Positions 50,584-60,052 of a stretch of DNA of 64,000 nucleotides are shown in pieces. A model generated the notes under the pieces. That model did no database searches. It was not told where the DNA came from and saw nothing but the letters and a program-made list of their open reading frames with translations. The DNA is from Eshraghiella sp964414835 (GTDB lineage: Bacteria; Bacillota; Clostridia; Lachnospirales; Lachnospiraceae), in the NCBI GenBank assembly GCA_964414835.1, contig CAYPWY010000008.1, forward strand, positions 26,092-90,091, given 5' to 3'. Every line of letters starts with the position of its first letter. Within the stretch, counting starts at the first letter, position 1. The position numbers were made by a program, and so were the translations under genes.

Positions 50584-52578
50584 TTAAATTCTGACAAATA
50601 CAGGAATTGACTCAATAGGCGCCTTGCAAAGAACCGTCTGATTTCCACTGTATTCAGTGTTGTCATTAAGATTTTTCCATGTGCCTGCCGGAAGGTAAAC
50701 TTCCCTTTCAAATTGTCCCGCATTAAGAATCGGTGCAACCAGATAGTCTGAACCAAACATATACTGGTCCGTAATCTCCCAGCATTTTCCGTCGTCAGGG
50801 AACTCATAAAACATTGTACGCATCAATGGCGCTCCGTTTTCACTTGTTTCTTTCATCAGCTTCTCAATATAAGGCTTTAATGACAATCTTATATCAAGCT
50901 GTTTTTTCATAATGTCAAAAGCTTCCTCACCATAGCTCCAAAGCTCATTAGGATGACCTGTGTACAGACTTCCTCCGCCGTATTCCTTATCGGAAAGAGG
51001 CGGAATATCATGAGGACCTCTGTCTCCATGCATTCTGAGAACAGGACAAAATACCGCAAACTCAAACCAGCGCAGAAGCAGTTCCTTAAACTCAGGAGCA
51101 TTCACATCATCAGTCATAAATCCGCCTATATCCGTTGTCCACCATGGAATACCTGCAAGTCCCATATTCAGTCCGGCACTTAACTGGTCCCTGAAAGCCT
51201 CAAATGTACTTGGTACATCTCCTGACCACACAAGTGTGGAATATTTCTGACTGCCTGCCCATGCGCTGCGGACAAGGTGAACCATTTCCTTTTCACGCCC
51301 GCAAGCCGTAATTCCGTCACAAAAAGCCTTGGCATACAACTGAGGATATATATTACCTACTTCCAAGGCACAGCCCAGAGCATATCGGTAATTGTCATAA
51401 TCATAAACGGCATAATCCGGCTCCGCGTTGTCCAGCCAGAACATATCAATGCCATAATCATAATAATTCTTTTTGCACTTCTCCCAGATAAACTCCCTTG
51501 CCTCCGGGTTGGTTACATCGATTTCAAGGCAGTCGCCCTCAAAATCATATGTCTGTATACTTCCCCTCTCAGTGCGGATAAGGTATCCCTTTTCGAACAT
51601 CTCCTGATAATTTATGCTTTTTCTGTCTACCGAAGGCCATACCGACACAACGACCTTGATTCCCATGGAATGAAGCTCATCACACATAGCCTTCGGGTCA
51701 GGCCAGTAATCGGAATCAAACTGCCAGTCACCCTGTCTTGTCCAATGGAAAAAGTCAATTACAATTACATCAAGAGGAATACCAAGGCTGTTATATTTTC
51801 TCGCCACCTCCAGCACTTCTTCCTGTGTGCGGTAACGGAGCTTGCACTGCCACAAGCCTAAAAGCTCACTTGGCATAACCGGTGCACGTCCTGTTACCTC
51901 AGTATAATTTTCCACAATCTGAGCAGGACCTTCTCCTACCGTAATCCAGTAATCCATCTCTTTTGTTGCTTCCGCCGTCCATTCAGTATAATTTTTACCA
52001 AAGGAAGCCCTTCCAACTGCCGGATTGTTCCAAAGGAATCCGTATCCCAGACTTGACACCGCAAAGGGAATTGTTATCTGGGAATTTCTCTGTGCAAGCT
52101 CCAGTACACATCCCTTTAAATCAAGATATGGATGCTGATACTGACCCATACCGAAAAGCTTTTCTCCGTCATTGCTTTCAAAACGTACAGTAAGCTCATA
52201 ATCGCCTCCGATAATAGGCTTATAATCTCTTGCTATAATCTTGAGGCATCTGCTTTCCTTGCTTTCGGTTCCGTAATAGCTTCTGTAATACTCGCGGAGA
52301 AAAAGCTTGCCGTCCCTGAAAAATGAAATGATTCCCACAACATTTACTGTAGCTGTGATACGTCCGTTTGTAATTGCAGCCTTTTCATTTCCCTCGATGG
52401 TAATTTCCGCACGCTTCTGCTCCTGTGTCAGCTCTTGGCTGAGTGCCCATGTACGTCCCGTAAAATCCCTGTACTGTGTAGCTCTTACCCTGAGAGAGTC
52501 TTTTCCCCAAGGCTCAATACAAATGATTTCAGTCTGATGGCGGACCACCAACGTGTTGTTTACATTTGAAAAAATCAT
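50584..52578 (-). CDS. GH31 alpha-xylosidase/alpha-glucosidase
   Basis: A 664-residue cytoplasmic enzyme. Nucleophile Asp383 sits in DMFWLDNAEPD and acid/base Asp454 in TLVWSGDVPSTF; FFHWTRQGDWQFDSDYWPDP is typical of alpha-xylosidase-like members. The substrate range is not settled by sequence: xylosides from xyloglucan or glucosides are both possible. AGGAGG precedes the ATG. An AraC-family regulator is divergent from it (52739) and probably controls it. No transporter gene adjoins, but a decayed sugar-ABC locus lies 3 kb away. Confidence 0.9.
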   Translation of the reverse strand: MIFSNVNNTLVVRHQTEIICIEPWGKDSLRVRATQYRDFTGRTWALSQELTQEQKRAEITIEGNEKAAITNGRITATVNVVGIISFFRDGKLFLREYYRSYYGTESKESRCLKIIARDYKPIIGGDYELTVRFESNDGEKLFGMGQYQHPYLDLKGCVLELAQRNSQITIPFAVSSLGYGFLWNNPAVGRASFGKNYTEWTAEATKEMDYWITVGEGPAQIVENYTEVTGRAPVMPSELLGLWQCKLRYRTQEEVLEVARKYNSLGIPLDVIVIDFFHWTRQGDWQFDSDYWPDPKAMCDELHSMGIKVVVSVWPSVDRKSINYQEMFEKGYLIRTERGSIQTYDFEGDCLEIDVTNPEAREFIWEKCKKNYYDYGIDMFWLDNAEPDYAVYDYDNYRYALGCALEVGNIYPQLYAKAFCDGITACGREKEMVHLVRSAWAGSQKYSTLVWSGDVPSTFEAFRDQLSAGLNMGLAGIPWWTTDIGGFMTDDVNAPEFKELLLRWFEFAVFCPVLRMHGDRGPHDIPPLSDKEYGGGSLYTGHPNELWSYGEEAFDIMKKQLDIRLSLKPYIEKLMKETSENGAPLMRTMFYEFPDDGKCWEITDQYMFGSDYLVAPILNAGQFEREVYLPAGTWKNLNDNTEYSGNQTVLCKAPIESIPVFVRI

Positions 52579-52738
52579 AATGTCTCCTCCTAATAATATA
52601 ATACCTGATTGAATTTTCCACTCTGTTTATTTATAATAAAAATATAATGATAATTCGCTGAAAAGTCTTTAATTTATTTGATATAAATTAACACTATTAT
52701 GACATTATGCATATAATTGATTTTTGAGGTAAAATGAA

Positions 52739-53629
52739 ATGATTAATCAACAGTACCAACAATACAATCTTCTTCGTGAACAGCTGCCTCATGGCGATGT
52801 TATGTTTCCTCTTATGGTCCATAACTTTGAAACCGATTGCAGCTTTAGAGAGCGTGTAAGCTGCCACTGGCATAACGAAATTGAAATCCTTGTAGTAACG
52901 GAAGGGAAGGCTCAGGTCTATATCAACGACCGAAGCTATGATGTTGAAAAGGGAAGCATTGTCTTCATTGCTTCCAACCACCTTCATTCAATAAACGGAT
53001 TTGAGGGCGTACCTTTTAATTTTTTTGCTGTTGTATTTCATGAAAATTTCCTGAACAGCTCTGTCAACGACGTGATTCAGCAGCAGTTTATTGACCGTGT
53101 AAAGCACAGCGAAGCATTTTTCCCGGAGATTATCTCTCCCACACATGAATGGGAAAAAGAAGTATACGATTCGCTTTTAAGAATACGGGAAGCATTTGAA
53201 AAAAAGCAATCTGCATTCCAACTGCTGATAAAGGCGGAATTATATAAGATATGGTATCTTTTATATACAAATTCCGATTTGCATAAGCTTTCATCCCCAA
53301 AATACGAGGATTACCGTATAACATTAGCCAAATCCATAATTGAATATATTGAAGATAATTATATGAACCACATTTCCGTTCCCGAACTTTCACATAAATT
53401 CAATCTCAGTGAGGGACATATGTGCCGCTTTTTTAAAACCGTAACCCAAATGTCCATTGTTGAATATATCAACCGATACCGCATAAGAACCAGTGCTTCG
53501 CTGCTTAAAGAGACTACCATGGATATCGGAGAAATTGCCGGAGCCACAGGCTTTAACAATATCAGCTACTACAATAAGGTTTTCAAAAAATATATGCATA
53601 TGACGCCATCGCAGTACAGGAATGTTTGA
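52739..53629 (+). CDS. AraC-family transcriptional regulator
   Basis: A 296-residue regulator. The N-terminal cupin holds the ligand-binding sheet (CHWHNEIEILVVTEGKAQVYINDRSYDVEKGSIVFIASNHLHSI), and the C-terminal 100 residues hold two helix-turn-helix motifs (ISVPELSHKFNLSEGHMCRFFKTVTQMSIVEYI and DIGEIAGATGFNNISYYNKVFKKYMHMTPSQYR). It is divergent from a GH31 gene 160 bp away, so it most likely activates that gene in response to a sugar. The same architecture is common in sugar-using operons of gut Firmicutes. Confidence 0.93.
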   Translation: MINQQYQQYNLLREQLPHGDVMFPLMVHNFETDCSFRERVSCHWHNEIEILVVTEGKAQVYINDRSYDVEKGSIVFIASNHLHSINGFEGVPFNFFAVVFHENFLNSSVNDVIQQQFIDRVKHSEAFFPEIISPTHEWEKEVYDSLLRIREAFEKKQSAFQLLIKAELYKIWYLLYTNSDLHKLSSPKYEDYRITLAKSIIEYIEDNYMNHISVPELSHKFNLSEGHMCRFFKTVTQMSIVEYINRYRIRTSASLLKETTMDIGEIAGATGFNNISYYNKVFKKYMHMTPSQYRNV

Positions 53630-53795
53630 CTTTACCTAATCATTACGATAAAATAAATACATAGGTAAAACTATATTTTTCAAAAGCCTTGCGGCTTGCA
53701 GGCAATATAATATTTGTGAAAACCATGTCATATATGGGAATAATATACTAAAGGCTGCAAAGTTAAGTTTGGTGACAAAAGGAGAAGATAATACA

Positions 53796-54791
53796 ATGTA
53801 TCAGGCAGACAAAGACAGATATGGGAAAATGGAATATTTCCGCTGCGGCAAAAGCGGTCTGAAGCTTCCGGCAGTATCGCTGGGGCTTTGGCATAATTTC
53901 GGCAGCACCGGAAATTTTGAGAATATGAAAGCAATGTGCAGGACAGCATTTGACTGCGGTATCACACATTTTGATTTGGCAAATAATTACGGACCAATCC
54001 CCGGCGCCGCCGAGGAGAATTTCGGAAGAATCCTAGCAGATGATTTTAAGCCATACAGGGATGAGCTTGTGATTTCAACCAAAGCAGGCTACGATATGTG
54101 GGAGGGACCTTACGGCAACTGGGGTTCTAAGAAATATCTTACTGCCAGCTTAGACCAAAGCTTAAAACGCATGGGCTTGGATTACGTTGATATATTTTAC
54201 CACCACAGACCTGACCCTGAGACACCTTTGGAAGAGACAATGCTGGCTTTGGATTCTATTGTTAAAAGCGGCAAGGCTTTATATGTGGGTATTTCCAACT
54301 ACAATAGGGAACAGACTGAGGCGGCATTGAAAATCCTGCGTGAATTGAGAACACCATTTATTATCAACCAGCGGAATTATTCGTTGTTTGAACGAAATAT
54401 TGAAACTGACGGGCTTAAATCATACGCGTCTGAAAACGGCATCGGAATAATCGCTTTCTGTCCTTTAGCCCAAGGCTTATTGACAGACAAGTATCTCAAT
54501 GACATTCCAAATGACAGCCGAATCCGTACTGACGGCAGATTTTTAAAGGAAAGTGATATTACCCAGGAGCGTCTGTCACAGATACGTGCGCTGAATGAGC
54601 TTGCAGCGCAAAGAGGACAGAGCCTTGCACAGATGTCATTGTCATGGATACTGCGTGACGGGCAGGTAACCAGTGCATTAATCGGTGCTTCCCGCCCTTC
54701 CCAGATTAAAGAAAATTCCTCAATCGTGGGGAAGACCTCTTTCACTTCAGATGAGCTTGCCAGAATTGAGGCAATCTGCGGCAATCAATAA
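53796..54791 (+). CDS. Aldo-keto reductase, YghZ-like
   Basis: A 331-residue NADPH-dependent reductase of the barrel type. The tetrad is visible: Asp in THFDLANNYGP, Tyr in the same segment, Lys in VISTKAGYDMWEGPYGNWGSKKYL, and His in DIFYHHRPDPETPLEET. The form resembles the YghZ/L-glyceraldehyde-3-phosphate reductase branch. AAAGGAG and the context decide the start MYQADKDRY at 53796. The gene lies on the plus strand between an AraC regulator and the remnant of a kinase gene. Its natural substrate is unknown. Confidence 0.9.
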   Translation: MYQADKDRYGKMEYFRCGKSGLKLPAVSLGLWHNFGSTGNFENMKAMCRTAFDCGITHFDLANNYGPIPGAAEENFGRILADDFKPYRDELVISTKAGYDMWEGPYGNWGSKKYLTASLDQSLKRMGLDYVDIFYHHRPDPETPLEETMLALDSIVKSGKALYVGISNYNREQTEAALKILRELRTPFIINQRNYSLFERNIETDGLKSYASENGIGIIAFCPLAQGLLTDKYLNDIPNDSRIRTDGRFLKESDITQERLSQIRALNELAAQRGQSLAQMSLSWILRDGQVTSALIGASRPSQIKENSSIVGKTSFTSDELARIEAICGNQ

Positions 54792-54828
54792 CATAACCAT
54801 CGGCGGAACAGGCTTTTGTTTTCACCTG

Positions 54829-55989
54829 TCATTGAGGAAGTTCTATGGTAAAACAACTGCCTTTTCCCTGTTGGCTGTCAACATATACATTTCCCCCATG
54901 TGCACTGACAATGGATTTGACAATAGTAAGTCCTATTCCTGCCCCGCCGGTTTTTCTGTTTCTCGATTTATCCACACGATAAAAACGTTCAAAAATCAAT
55001 CTGCAGTCTGCCTGTGACATTCCAATGCCATTATCCCTTACGCGGAGGATTCCATAATGTCCGTCGCTTTCTGTTTCCACTTCAATCACTCCCTTTTCAG
55101 GGGTATATTTAACTGCATTTGATATAAGGTTGGTGATAACCTGTTGTATTCTTTTTTTATCAGCGGATATAATTACATTTTTCCCTTTCACAGTACAAAT
55201 CTGTTGTTTTTCCAACAGTTTTGTGTGAAATTGCTTTACCACCGTCTGAGCAAGCTCCAAAATATCAATATTTGTCTTTTCCAGTTTCAGATTTTCAGTT
55301 TCAAGCTGCCTGAGCCGTTCCAAATCGGACACCAATCCCGATAATCTCTGAAGCTCCTCATAGCAGTTTTGCAGCCGTTCTGATGTAGGCTCCCATACCC
55401 CTTCGCTCATCATTTCCAAATATGATGAAACATTGGCAAGAGGTGTGCGCAGCTCATGTGCTACATCCGAAGTCAGGCGTTTCCGGAGATTTTCCTGCTG
55501 CTCTAAGTTTTCTGCCATCTGATTAACGGAATTTGCCAGCTCATACAGTTCTTTTGTGCGAATATCGGTCTGAAAGCGGGTAGAATAATCCCCTGCTGAA
55601 ATCTGCTTTGTAAGCTCCACTGTTTCCGTAATCGGCTTTGTAATATATCCTGCCAGAAATACTCCGGTCAGAGCTGCACCCAGCAAGGATACAACACCTA
55701 CAACAATAAGAATCCGGTTCAGAGCTGTGATGAACCTAAATTCATTATCATCCAGATAATAAGGACTATAATAGCTTATTTCTAAATATCCCGTAATTTT
55801 ACCGCCGTATGTCATTTCAAATCTGTGGCTGACAAAATCACCATCTATATCCGGGCGTTCTTCCTGCATCCTGAGAGATATTGAATTCATAACATCATGG
55901 CACAAGGTCATGTCATGATTTTCTGCATCCCACAGGGAATTTCCGTCAGCGTCATACAGTTTTATGATATATCCCTCATACAGCGCATC
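54829..55989 (-). pseudogene. Sensor histidine kinase lacking its N-terminus
   Basis: The frame reads LYEGYIIKLYDADGNSLWDAENHD, the end of an outside domain, then one transmembrane helix (ILIVVGVVSLLGAALTGVFLAGYI), a HAMP linker, the H-box SDVAHELRTPLANVSSYLEMM, and ATPase motifs ISNAVKYTPEKG, NGIGM and GAGIGLTIVKSIVSAHGG. The catalytic part is intact. The first transmembrane helix and most of the sensor are absent, and the frame overlaps the 3' end of the ABC-permease gene, where no start signal is visible; the first ATG in frame is at 55911. No response-regulator gene adjoins. A deletion probably joined the permease and kinase genes. Confidence 0.72.
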
Positions 55990-56872
55990 GTTTCGCTTTC
56001 TTCTTGTCTCGCTCTTTAAAAACTACATTCAATACTACCGTCGTAACCAGACAGATTATTATAAATACTACACCTATTGCATTACCATATCCGTATTTAT
56101 ATGCCTTAAATGCCTGCTGATACAGGTAATTTGCCGTAAACTGAGTGCTGTTTCCCGGACCGCCGTTGGTAAGAAGATAAATTGTTTCCATCTGCTTCAA
56201 TGCCGAGATAACCGCCATTGTGACATTAACCTGAATAACCGGTTTCATAAGCGGCAATGTGATACGCAAAAATGTCTGTCGCTGGTTTGCTCCATCAATG
56301 GCAGCCGCCTCATAAAGTGTAGGGTCAATATTTTTAATACCTGTGTAATAAATCAACATACCCCATCCGAAGCCATGCCAGATTAATACAACAAGTACCG
56401 CCCATATTGCCGTCTTATAGCTGAGCCAGTTAATTCCGCCTTTGCCGCCAAATGTCTCCACAATCTTATTCAGCAATCCGAAATCAGGATTGTAAATAAA
56501 CTTCCACAGATATGCAATAACTGCCACGGATATTACATTGGGAATAAAATATACACAGCGGAAAAATCCTTCTGTTTTTCCACCCAGCTTATCAAGCACA
56601 GCCGCAGTAATCAACGCCAGCGGATGCTGTATGCATATAAATCCGATTGCCAGTAACAATGAATTACGAAGCGACAGCCAAAACACTTTGTCAGTCAGCA
56701 GATTTTTATAATTCTGCATACCGATAAAATTATATGACCCCATACCCGAATAATCGGTAAAACCATAATATACGCTCAGGCAGATTGGCGCCAGAATTGC
56801 AAATGCAAATAACAGTAATCCCGGTAATACCAAAGTAAAAATAACAAGCTTATTACTATATAGTTTTCTCAT
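55976..56872 (-). CDS. Sugar ABC transporter permease, MalF/UgpA type
   Basis: A 298-residue membrane protein with six helices. The coupling-loop signature is YEAAAIDGANQRQTFLRITLPLMKPVIQ, the EAAxxDGA motif. GGAGCGG precedes the ATG. It should work with a binding protein and a second permease, but the binding-protein gene upstream has a large internal deletion, and where the second permease should follow there is a truncated kinase gene. Its last dozen residues (KERDKKKAKRCAV) look unlike the usual family end. The system is therefore probably not functional. Confidence 0.88.
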   Translation of the reverse strand: MRKLYSNKLVIFTLVLPGLLLFAFAILAPICLSVYYGFTDYSGMGSYNFIGMQNYKNLLTDKVFWLSLRNSLLLAIGFICIQHPLALITAAVLDKLGGKTEGFFRCVYFIPNVISVAVIAYLWKFIYNPDFGLLNKIVETFGGKGGINWLSYKTAIWAVLVVLIWHGFGWGMLIYYTGIKNIDPTLYEAAAIDGANQRQTFLRITLPLMKPVIQVNVTMAVISALKQMETIYLLTNGGPGNSTQFTANYLYQQAFKAYKYGYGNAIGVVFIIICLVTTVVLNVVFKERDKKKAKRCAV

Positions 56873-56946
56873 CTGACCGCTCCTTTCATATTTTTAAGAT
56901 GACCGTCAGAATAATAACTCCGACGGTCATCCAAATCACCTTCAAA

Positions 56947-57333
56947 TTACTTACATGATTCTCCAAGTTTTGAAAGGAACTCATCAACGGTTATGCTTCC
57001 GTTTGATACACTTTGGATTTCACTTTCAATTTTCGTCTTGAAAGCAGATGGTCCGCAGTCATTAATTCCCTCCATGGAATATGCTTTGAATTTTGTCTTA
57101 TAGGCTTCCTCATCCAGTGCTTCTACCTCGATAACAACATTCTTATTTTCATTCATGTACTCGTCTATAATCATCTGTTCTACGAGTCCCTGTCCGTTCT
57201 TTCTGTCCGGAAGGTTTGAAAAAAGCTTTATTGTGATTGTGTCACCTGAAGCATTCGTTCCCTTACCGCATCCTGTCAATGAGCCTATAACCATTATTGC
57301 TGCTAAGATAACAGATATGATTTTAGTTTTCAT
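56947..57333 (-). pseudogene. Sugar-binding lipoprotein gene with internal deletion
   Basis: The frame codes for 128 residues; solute-binding proteins of this type usually have 400 or more. A lipoprotein signal (IISVILAAIMVIGSLTGCGKG, lipobox LTGC) and the first mature segment (ITIKLFSNLPDRKNGQG, MIIDEYMNENKNVVIEVEALDEEAYKTKFKAYSMEGIND) look normal; then the text jumps to a C-terminal-looking end (GSITVDEFLSKLGESCK). An in-frame loss of about 300 residues explains this. The ribosome-binding site (GGAGG) and promoter region remain. Without the middle it cannot hold sugar. Confidence 0.8.
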
Positions 57334-57368
57334 AAGAATACCTCCTGTTTTTTATAAATTTATACTTT

Positions 57369-57380
57369 TGAAACGTTTCA
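57369..57380. promoter_or_regulatory. LacI-type operator before the decayed sugar-ABC genes
   Basis: TGAAACGTTTCA is a perfect 12-bp palindrome centred on CG, typical of LacI-family operators, 36 bp upstream of the binding-protein start codon. It is two bases shorter than a standard cre site. No LacI-family gene is in the window. Confidence 0.6.
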
Positions 57381-57523
57381 TTTGATATACTTATTTTAAC
57401 AGCCATTTTTCGACAAAAACAGACCACAAACTTCCTAAAAGGTGCAAAATTTTCATATCGGGGTTTTGATAACAAGATTAAGCTAATGAAAAAATAATTT
57501 AACTTAAGAACAGGAGGGTAACT

Positions 57524-57571
57524 ATGGAATACTTGTCAGAGTTTATTAGGAGTCTTATTTTTTTGACATAG
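57524..57571 (+). other. 15-codon ORF with a strong ribosome-binding site
   Basis: AGGAGGG, 5 nt, then ATG starts MEYLSEFIRSLIFLT followed by a TAG. It is divergent from the decayed sugar-ABC genes. The good ribosome-binding site suggests the start of a former gene or a small leader peptide. There is no evidence that it is used. Confidence 0.3.
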
Positions 57572-57583
57572 ATAAAACTAAAG

Positions 57584-57608
57584 TCAGACCGGAAATGCTC
57601 CGGTCTGA
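57584..57608 (-). terminator. Terminator after the LanC-like gene
   Basis: TCAGACCGGA (57584-57593) and TCCGGTCTGA (57599-57608) form a perfect 10-bp stem with a 5-nt loop. The tail on the minus strand (CTTTAGTTTTA) is only moderately T-rich. Confidence 0.7.
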
Positions 57609-57627
57609 TGAATGCTGTTTCTCCGTT

Positions 57628-59001
57628 TTATACGGACTGCTTCTTATATACTTCCGGAAACGGGTCGTCTATAAGACGGTTCCATTGGAAATTTCCTTTC
57701 TCCATAAGATATACCTGAAGCAGCATAACTGCTATCCCCGCCGCACCATTTAAATATCCTGCCGGAGAAGTAATAACATCCGGTTCCGTACGGTTAAATG
57801 CAATGTACCATTTTGCCGCTTTTTTGCCTGTCTGCACTTTATGCCCCAACAGTATATTTGCGGTTTTTGCTGCCAAATCCTTCCATCTGTCCGCCTTGTC
57901 CGTAAGATACAGTCCTATGTACAGCGGAATCAGACCTGCCGGTCCGCAGCACACACACAAAGTATTCCAATATCCGGCCGACTGTCTGAGCGGCGCACCT
58001 AATGCTTCCATTCCGTCAACAAGATTTATTATCTGCTCATAATAGTATGAATCATCTGTTATTTTGTATAGCTGGTAAAATAACTTGGATGTTCCTGCAG
58101 GACCATGACATGCTCCCAGATAAAACAGATTTTCTGCTGATGTTAATTTGTATGGAATCAGGTATCCTTTCTCCTGTTTTACGGCAATACTTACAATATA
58201 TTTTGCAACTGCCTTTGCTGCATCGAGAAATCTGGTTTCATGGCTGACTTCATACACTTTTCCAAGCATATATCCTATTCCTGATGAACCAAATTCAAAA
58301 TTAGGCTCATCTAGTTTAGGTTCATACAATATATGGTTGATTTCCAATCCTCCATCAGCATGAACTGTCCCGCAGCTTATTATGTAGTCTGCCGCAGCCT
58401 CTATCAAATTAAGTATTTGCCGGTCATTGAGTATTTCATAAGCGCTAATCAAAAATAACACAACGCCGCTGTCAAGATAAACCGGGGAATTGTCCGACCA
58501 ATATACGCCTGTTGAAGCCCTGTTGGCATGTTTTGAGTAATATTCCGCAATAGCCGATACTCCTGCCAAGGCGTTCTCATCACCGTCGAGATGATATACC
58601 TCTGCCAAAGCAATGCCGATTCCTCCGATACCCATATAAAAGCCTTCTGATACACCGTCAATAATTTCGCCCTGTTCTTTTGCTGCTTTTACAGTATCAT
58701 ACCAATGTATACTCAGATATTTTGCGGCTTTATTAGCAATTTCAAGGTATTCTGCATTTTTTACCGTTTGGTATAATTTGGTATACATATACAATATACC
58801 TGCGGCTCCTCTGTAAAATGTCAGGCATCCTGTCCCGCCTATTTTGTTCCAGTTGATTCCGTCTGCATCCTCCTGCTGAAAGGTTTTTATGTACTGCTCA
58901 GCTTCAAGAGCTGCCTGAAGGTACTCTTCAGGTGATTCCGGGCTCTTGGTCAGAAATGCACGTCCGATTTGAAATTTAGCAATTTTTTCTGTGTCACTCA
59001 T
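57628..59001 (-). CDS. LanC-like (lanthionine-synthetase C-like) protein
   Basis: A 457-residue soluble protein built of seven repeats ending in GxxG turns: RGAAG (64), MGIGGIG (123), DSGV (177), GSSGIG (238), CHGPAG (298), CCGPAG (351) and NGAAG (418). This is the LanC toroid. In NisC the zinc ligands are Cys284, Cys330 and His331, in the last two repeats. Here the sixth has Cys351-Cys352, but the seventh reads Leu-Asn-Gly, while a Cys298-His299 pair sits in the fifth. The classic site is thus incomplete or rearranged. No lanthipeptide precursor or dehydratase gene is near. It follows the cysteine-synthase-like gene by 9 bp, so the two are co-transcribed. Function unknown. Confidence 0.83.
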   Translation of the reverse strand: MSDTEKIAKFQIGRAFLTKSPESPEEYLQAALEAEQYIKTFQQEDADGINWNKIGGTGCLTFYRGAAGILYMYTKLYQTVKNAEYLEIANKAAKYLSIHWYDTVKAAKEQGEIIDGVSEGFYMGIGGIGIALAEVYHLDGDENALAGVSAIAEYYSKHANRASTGVYWSDNSPVYLDSGVVLFLISAYEILNDRQILNLIEAAADYIISCGTVHADGGLEINHILYEPKLDEPNFEFGSSGIGYMLGKVYEVSHETRFLDAAKAVAKYIVSIAVKQEKGYLIPYKLTSAENLFYLGACHGPAGTSKLFYQLYKITDDSYYYEQIINLVDGMEALGAPLRQSAGYWNTLCVCCGPAGLIPLYIGLYLTDKADRWKDLAAKTANILLGHKVQTGKKAAKWYIAFNRTEPDVITSPAGYLNGAAGIAVMLLQVYLMEKGNFQWNRLIDDPFPEVYKKQSV

Positions 59002-59010
59002 ATACTCACT

Positions 59011-59991
59011 CTATTTATACATATTGGTTGAAAGATATTTCATTCCGTCATCCGGTAATATAATGACAATGTTTTTGCCCTCATTTTCCGGTCGTTCAGC
59101 AACCTGTCTTGCCGCATACACAGCCGCCGCCGCAGATGCTCCCAGGAAAATTCCATCGGTTCTTGCCAGTTCACGTGCCGTTTCGTATGCATCAGCACCC
59201 TGCACGCTGATACATTCATCATAATTAAAGCCCCTTGATTCAAAAAATGGCTGTTTGCCTCTATCAGGACCGTCAAAATTGACAACTCCGTCAATTGTGC
59301 TTCTGTCAGGCTCCTCCGGTGTATAAAGTGAATCCAGGGTAGGCTGTACGGCAACTATTTTTACTCCCGGTACATGCTTCTGTAAGTATCCGCCTAAGCC
59401 GGTCAGTGTTCCGGCAGTTCCCGCAAGCATAACCGCAAAATCCACTTTGCCGTCAGTATCTTCAACGATTTCCGGTCCGGTGGTTTTTACATGGGCATCC
59501 GGATTAGCTTCATTGTAAAGCTGGCTTGTATAATAATATCCTTTTTCATCTGCAAATTTCTGAATCAACTCAACTGCTACTTTAGTATTAAATCCGATAG
59601 TCTGCATCATTTCAATGAAACCTGGAATGTCCGCATAGTACTGCACCGTTGCACCGTATGCTTTCAACACCTGTACACGTTCAGGTGTACAGCCCGGTTC
59701 CATAAATATATGACACTTATATCCTTTTGCCGACGCGAAAGCCACAAGAGAAATTCCTGTATTTCCGCTTGTACTGTCAACAATAGTATCACCCGGCTTT
59801 AATTTTCCCTCTGCCTCTGCTTTTTCAATCATTGACAGGGCCGCTCTATCTTTAACGCTTCCTGTCGGATTCAGGTATTCAAGCTTACCAATTAATGCTG
59901 CCTTTAAATTGTATTTTTTTTCATAATTAGACAATTCTACCAAAGGTGTATGTCCGACCAATTCCGTAATTGATTTTTTAATATTTGACAT
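59011..59991 (-). CDS. cysK: Cysteine-synthase-like PLP enzyme
   Basis: A 326-residue fold-type II PLP enzyme. The cofactor lysine is Lys47 in LNPTGSVKDRAALSMIE; the phosphate-binding STSGNTGISLVAFA and the substrate loop are typical of O-acetylserine sulfhydrylases. The usual GTGGT phosphate motif reads AGTAGTLTG. It makes cysteine from O-acetylserine and sulfide in the classical case; relatives make cystathionine or 2,3-diaminopropionate. AAGGAA precedes the ATG. A LanC-like protein is encoded 9 bp downstream, which is an unusual partner. No serine acetyltransferase gene is in the window. Confidence 0.9.
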   Translation of the reverse strand: MSNIKKSITELVGHTPLVELSNYEKKYNLKAALIGKLEYLNPTGSVKDRAALSMIEKAEAEGKLKPGDTIVDSTSGNTGISLVAFASAKGYKCHIFMEPGCTPERVQVLKAYGATVQYYADIPGFIEMMQTIGFNTKVAVELIQKFADEKGYYYTSQLYNEANPDAHVKTTGPEIVEDTDGKVDFAVMLAGTAGTLTGLGGYLQKHVPGVKIVAVQPTLDSLYTPEEPDRSTIDGVVNFDGPDRGKQPFFESRGFNYDECISVQGADAYETARELARTDGIFLGASAAAAVYAARQVAERPENEGKNIVIILPDDGMKYLSTNMYK

Positions 59992-60024
59992 TTTATTCCT
60001 TCTTTCTGCAATTTTTATTGATAT

Positions 60025-60052
60025 TGTATATTAATTCGATAGGAATTGTCAA
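60025..60052 (-). promoter_or_regulatory. Promoter of the cysK-LanC-like operon
   Basis: On the minus strand TTGACA (60047-60052) and TATACA (60025-60030) are 16 bp apart. An ATAGGAATTG stretch lies between them, and TCAAATTGATAT (60049-60060) recurs as TCAAATTGACAT at 60086-60097, 37 bp apart, so this divergent region may be regulated. Confidence 0.6.

Noticed and set aside
57369..57380. CcpA cre site
   Set aside because: TGAAACGTTTCA is two bases shorter than the cre consensus; a LacI-family operator fits better.
57628..59001. Lanthipeptide biosynthesis cluster
   Set aside because: Only a LanC-like protein is present; no precursor peptide, dehydratase or transporter gene with a leader-peptidase domain adjoins, and the zinc site is not standard.
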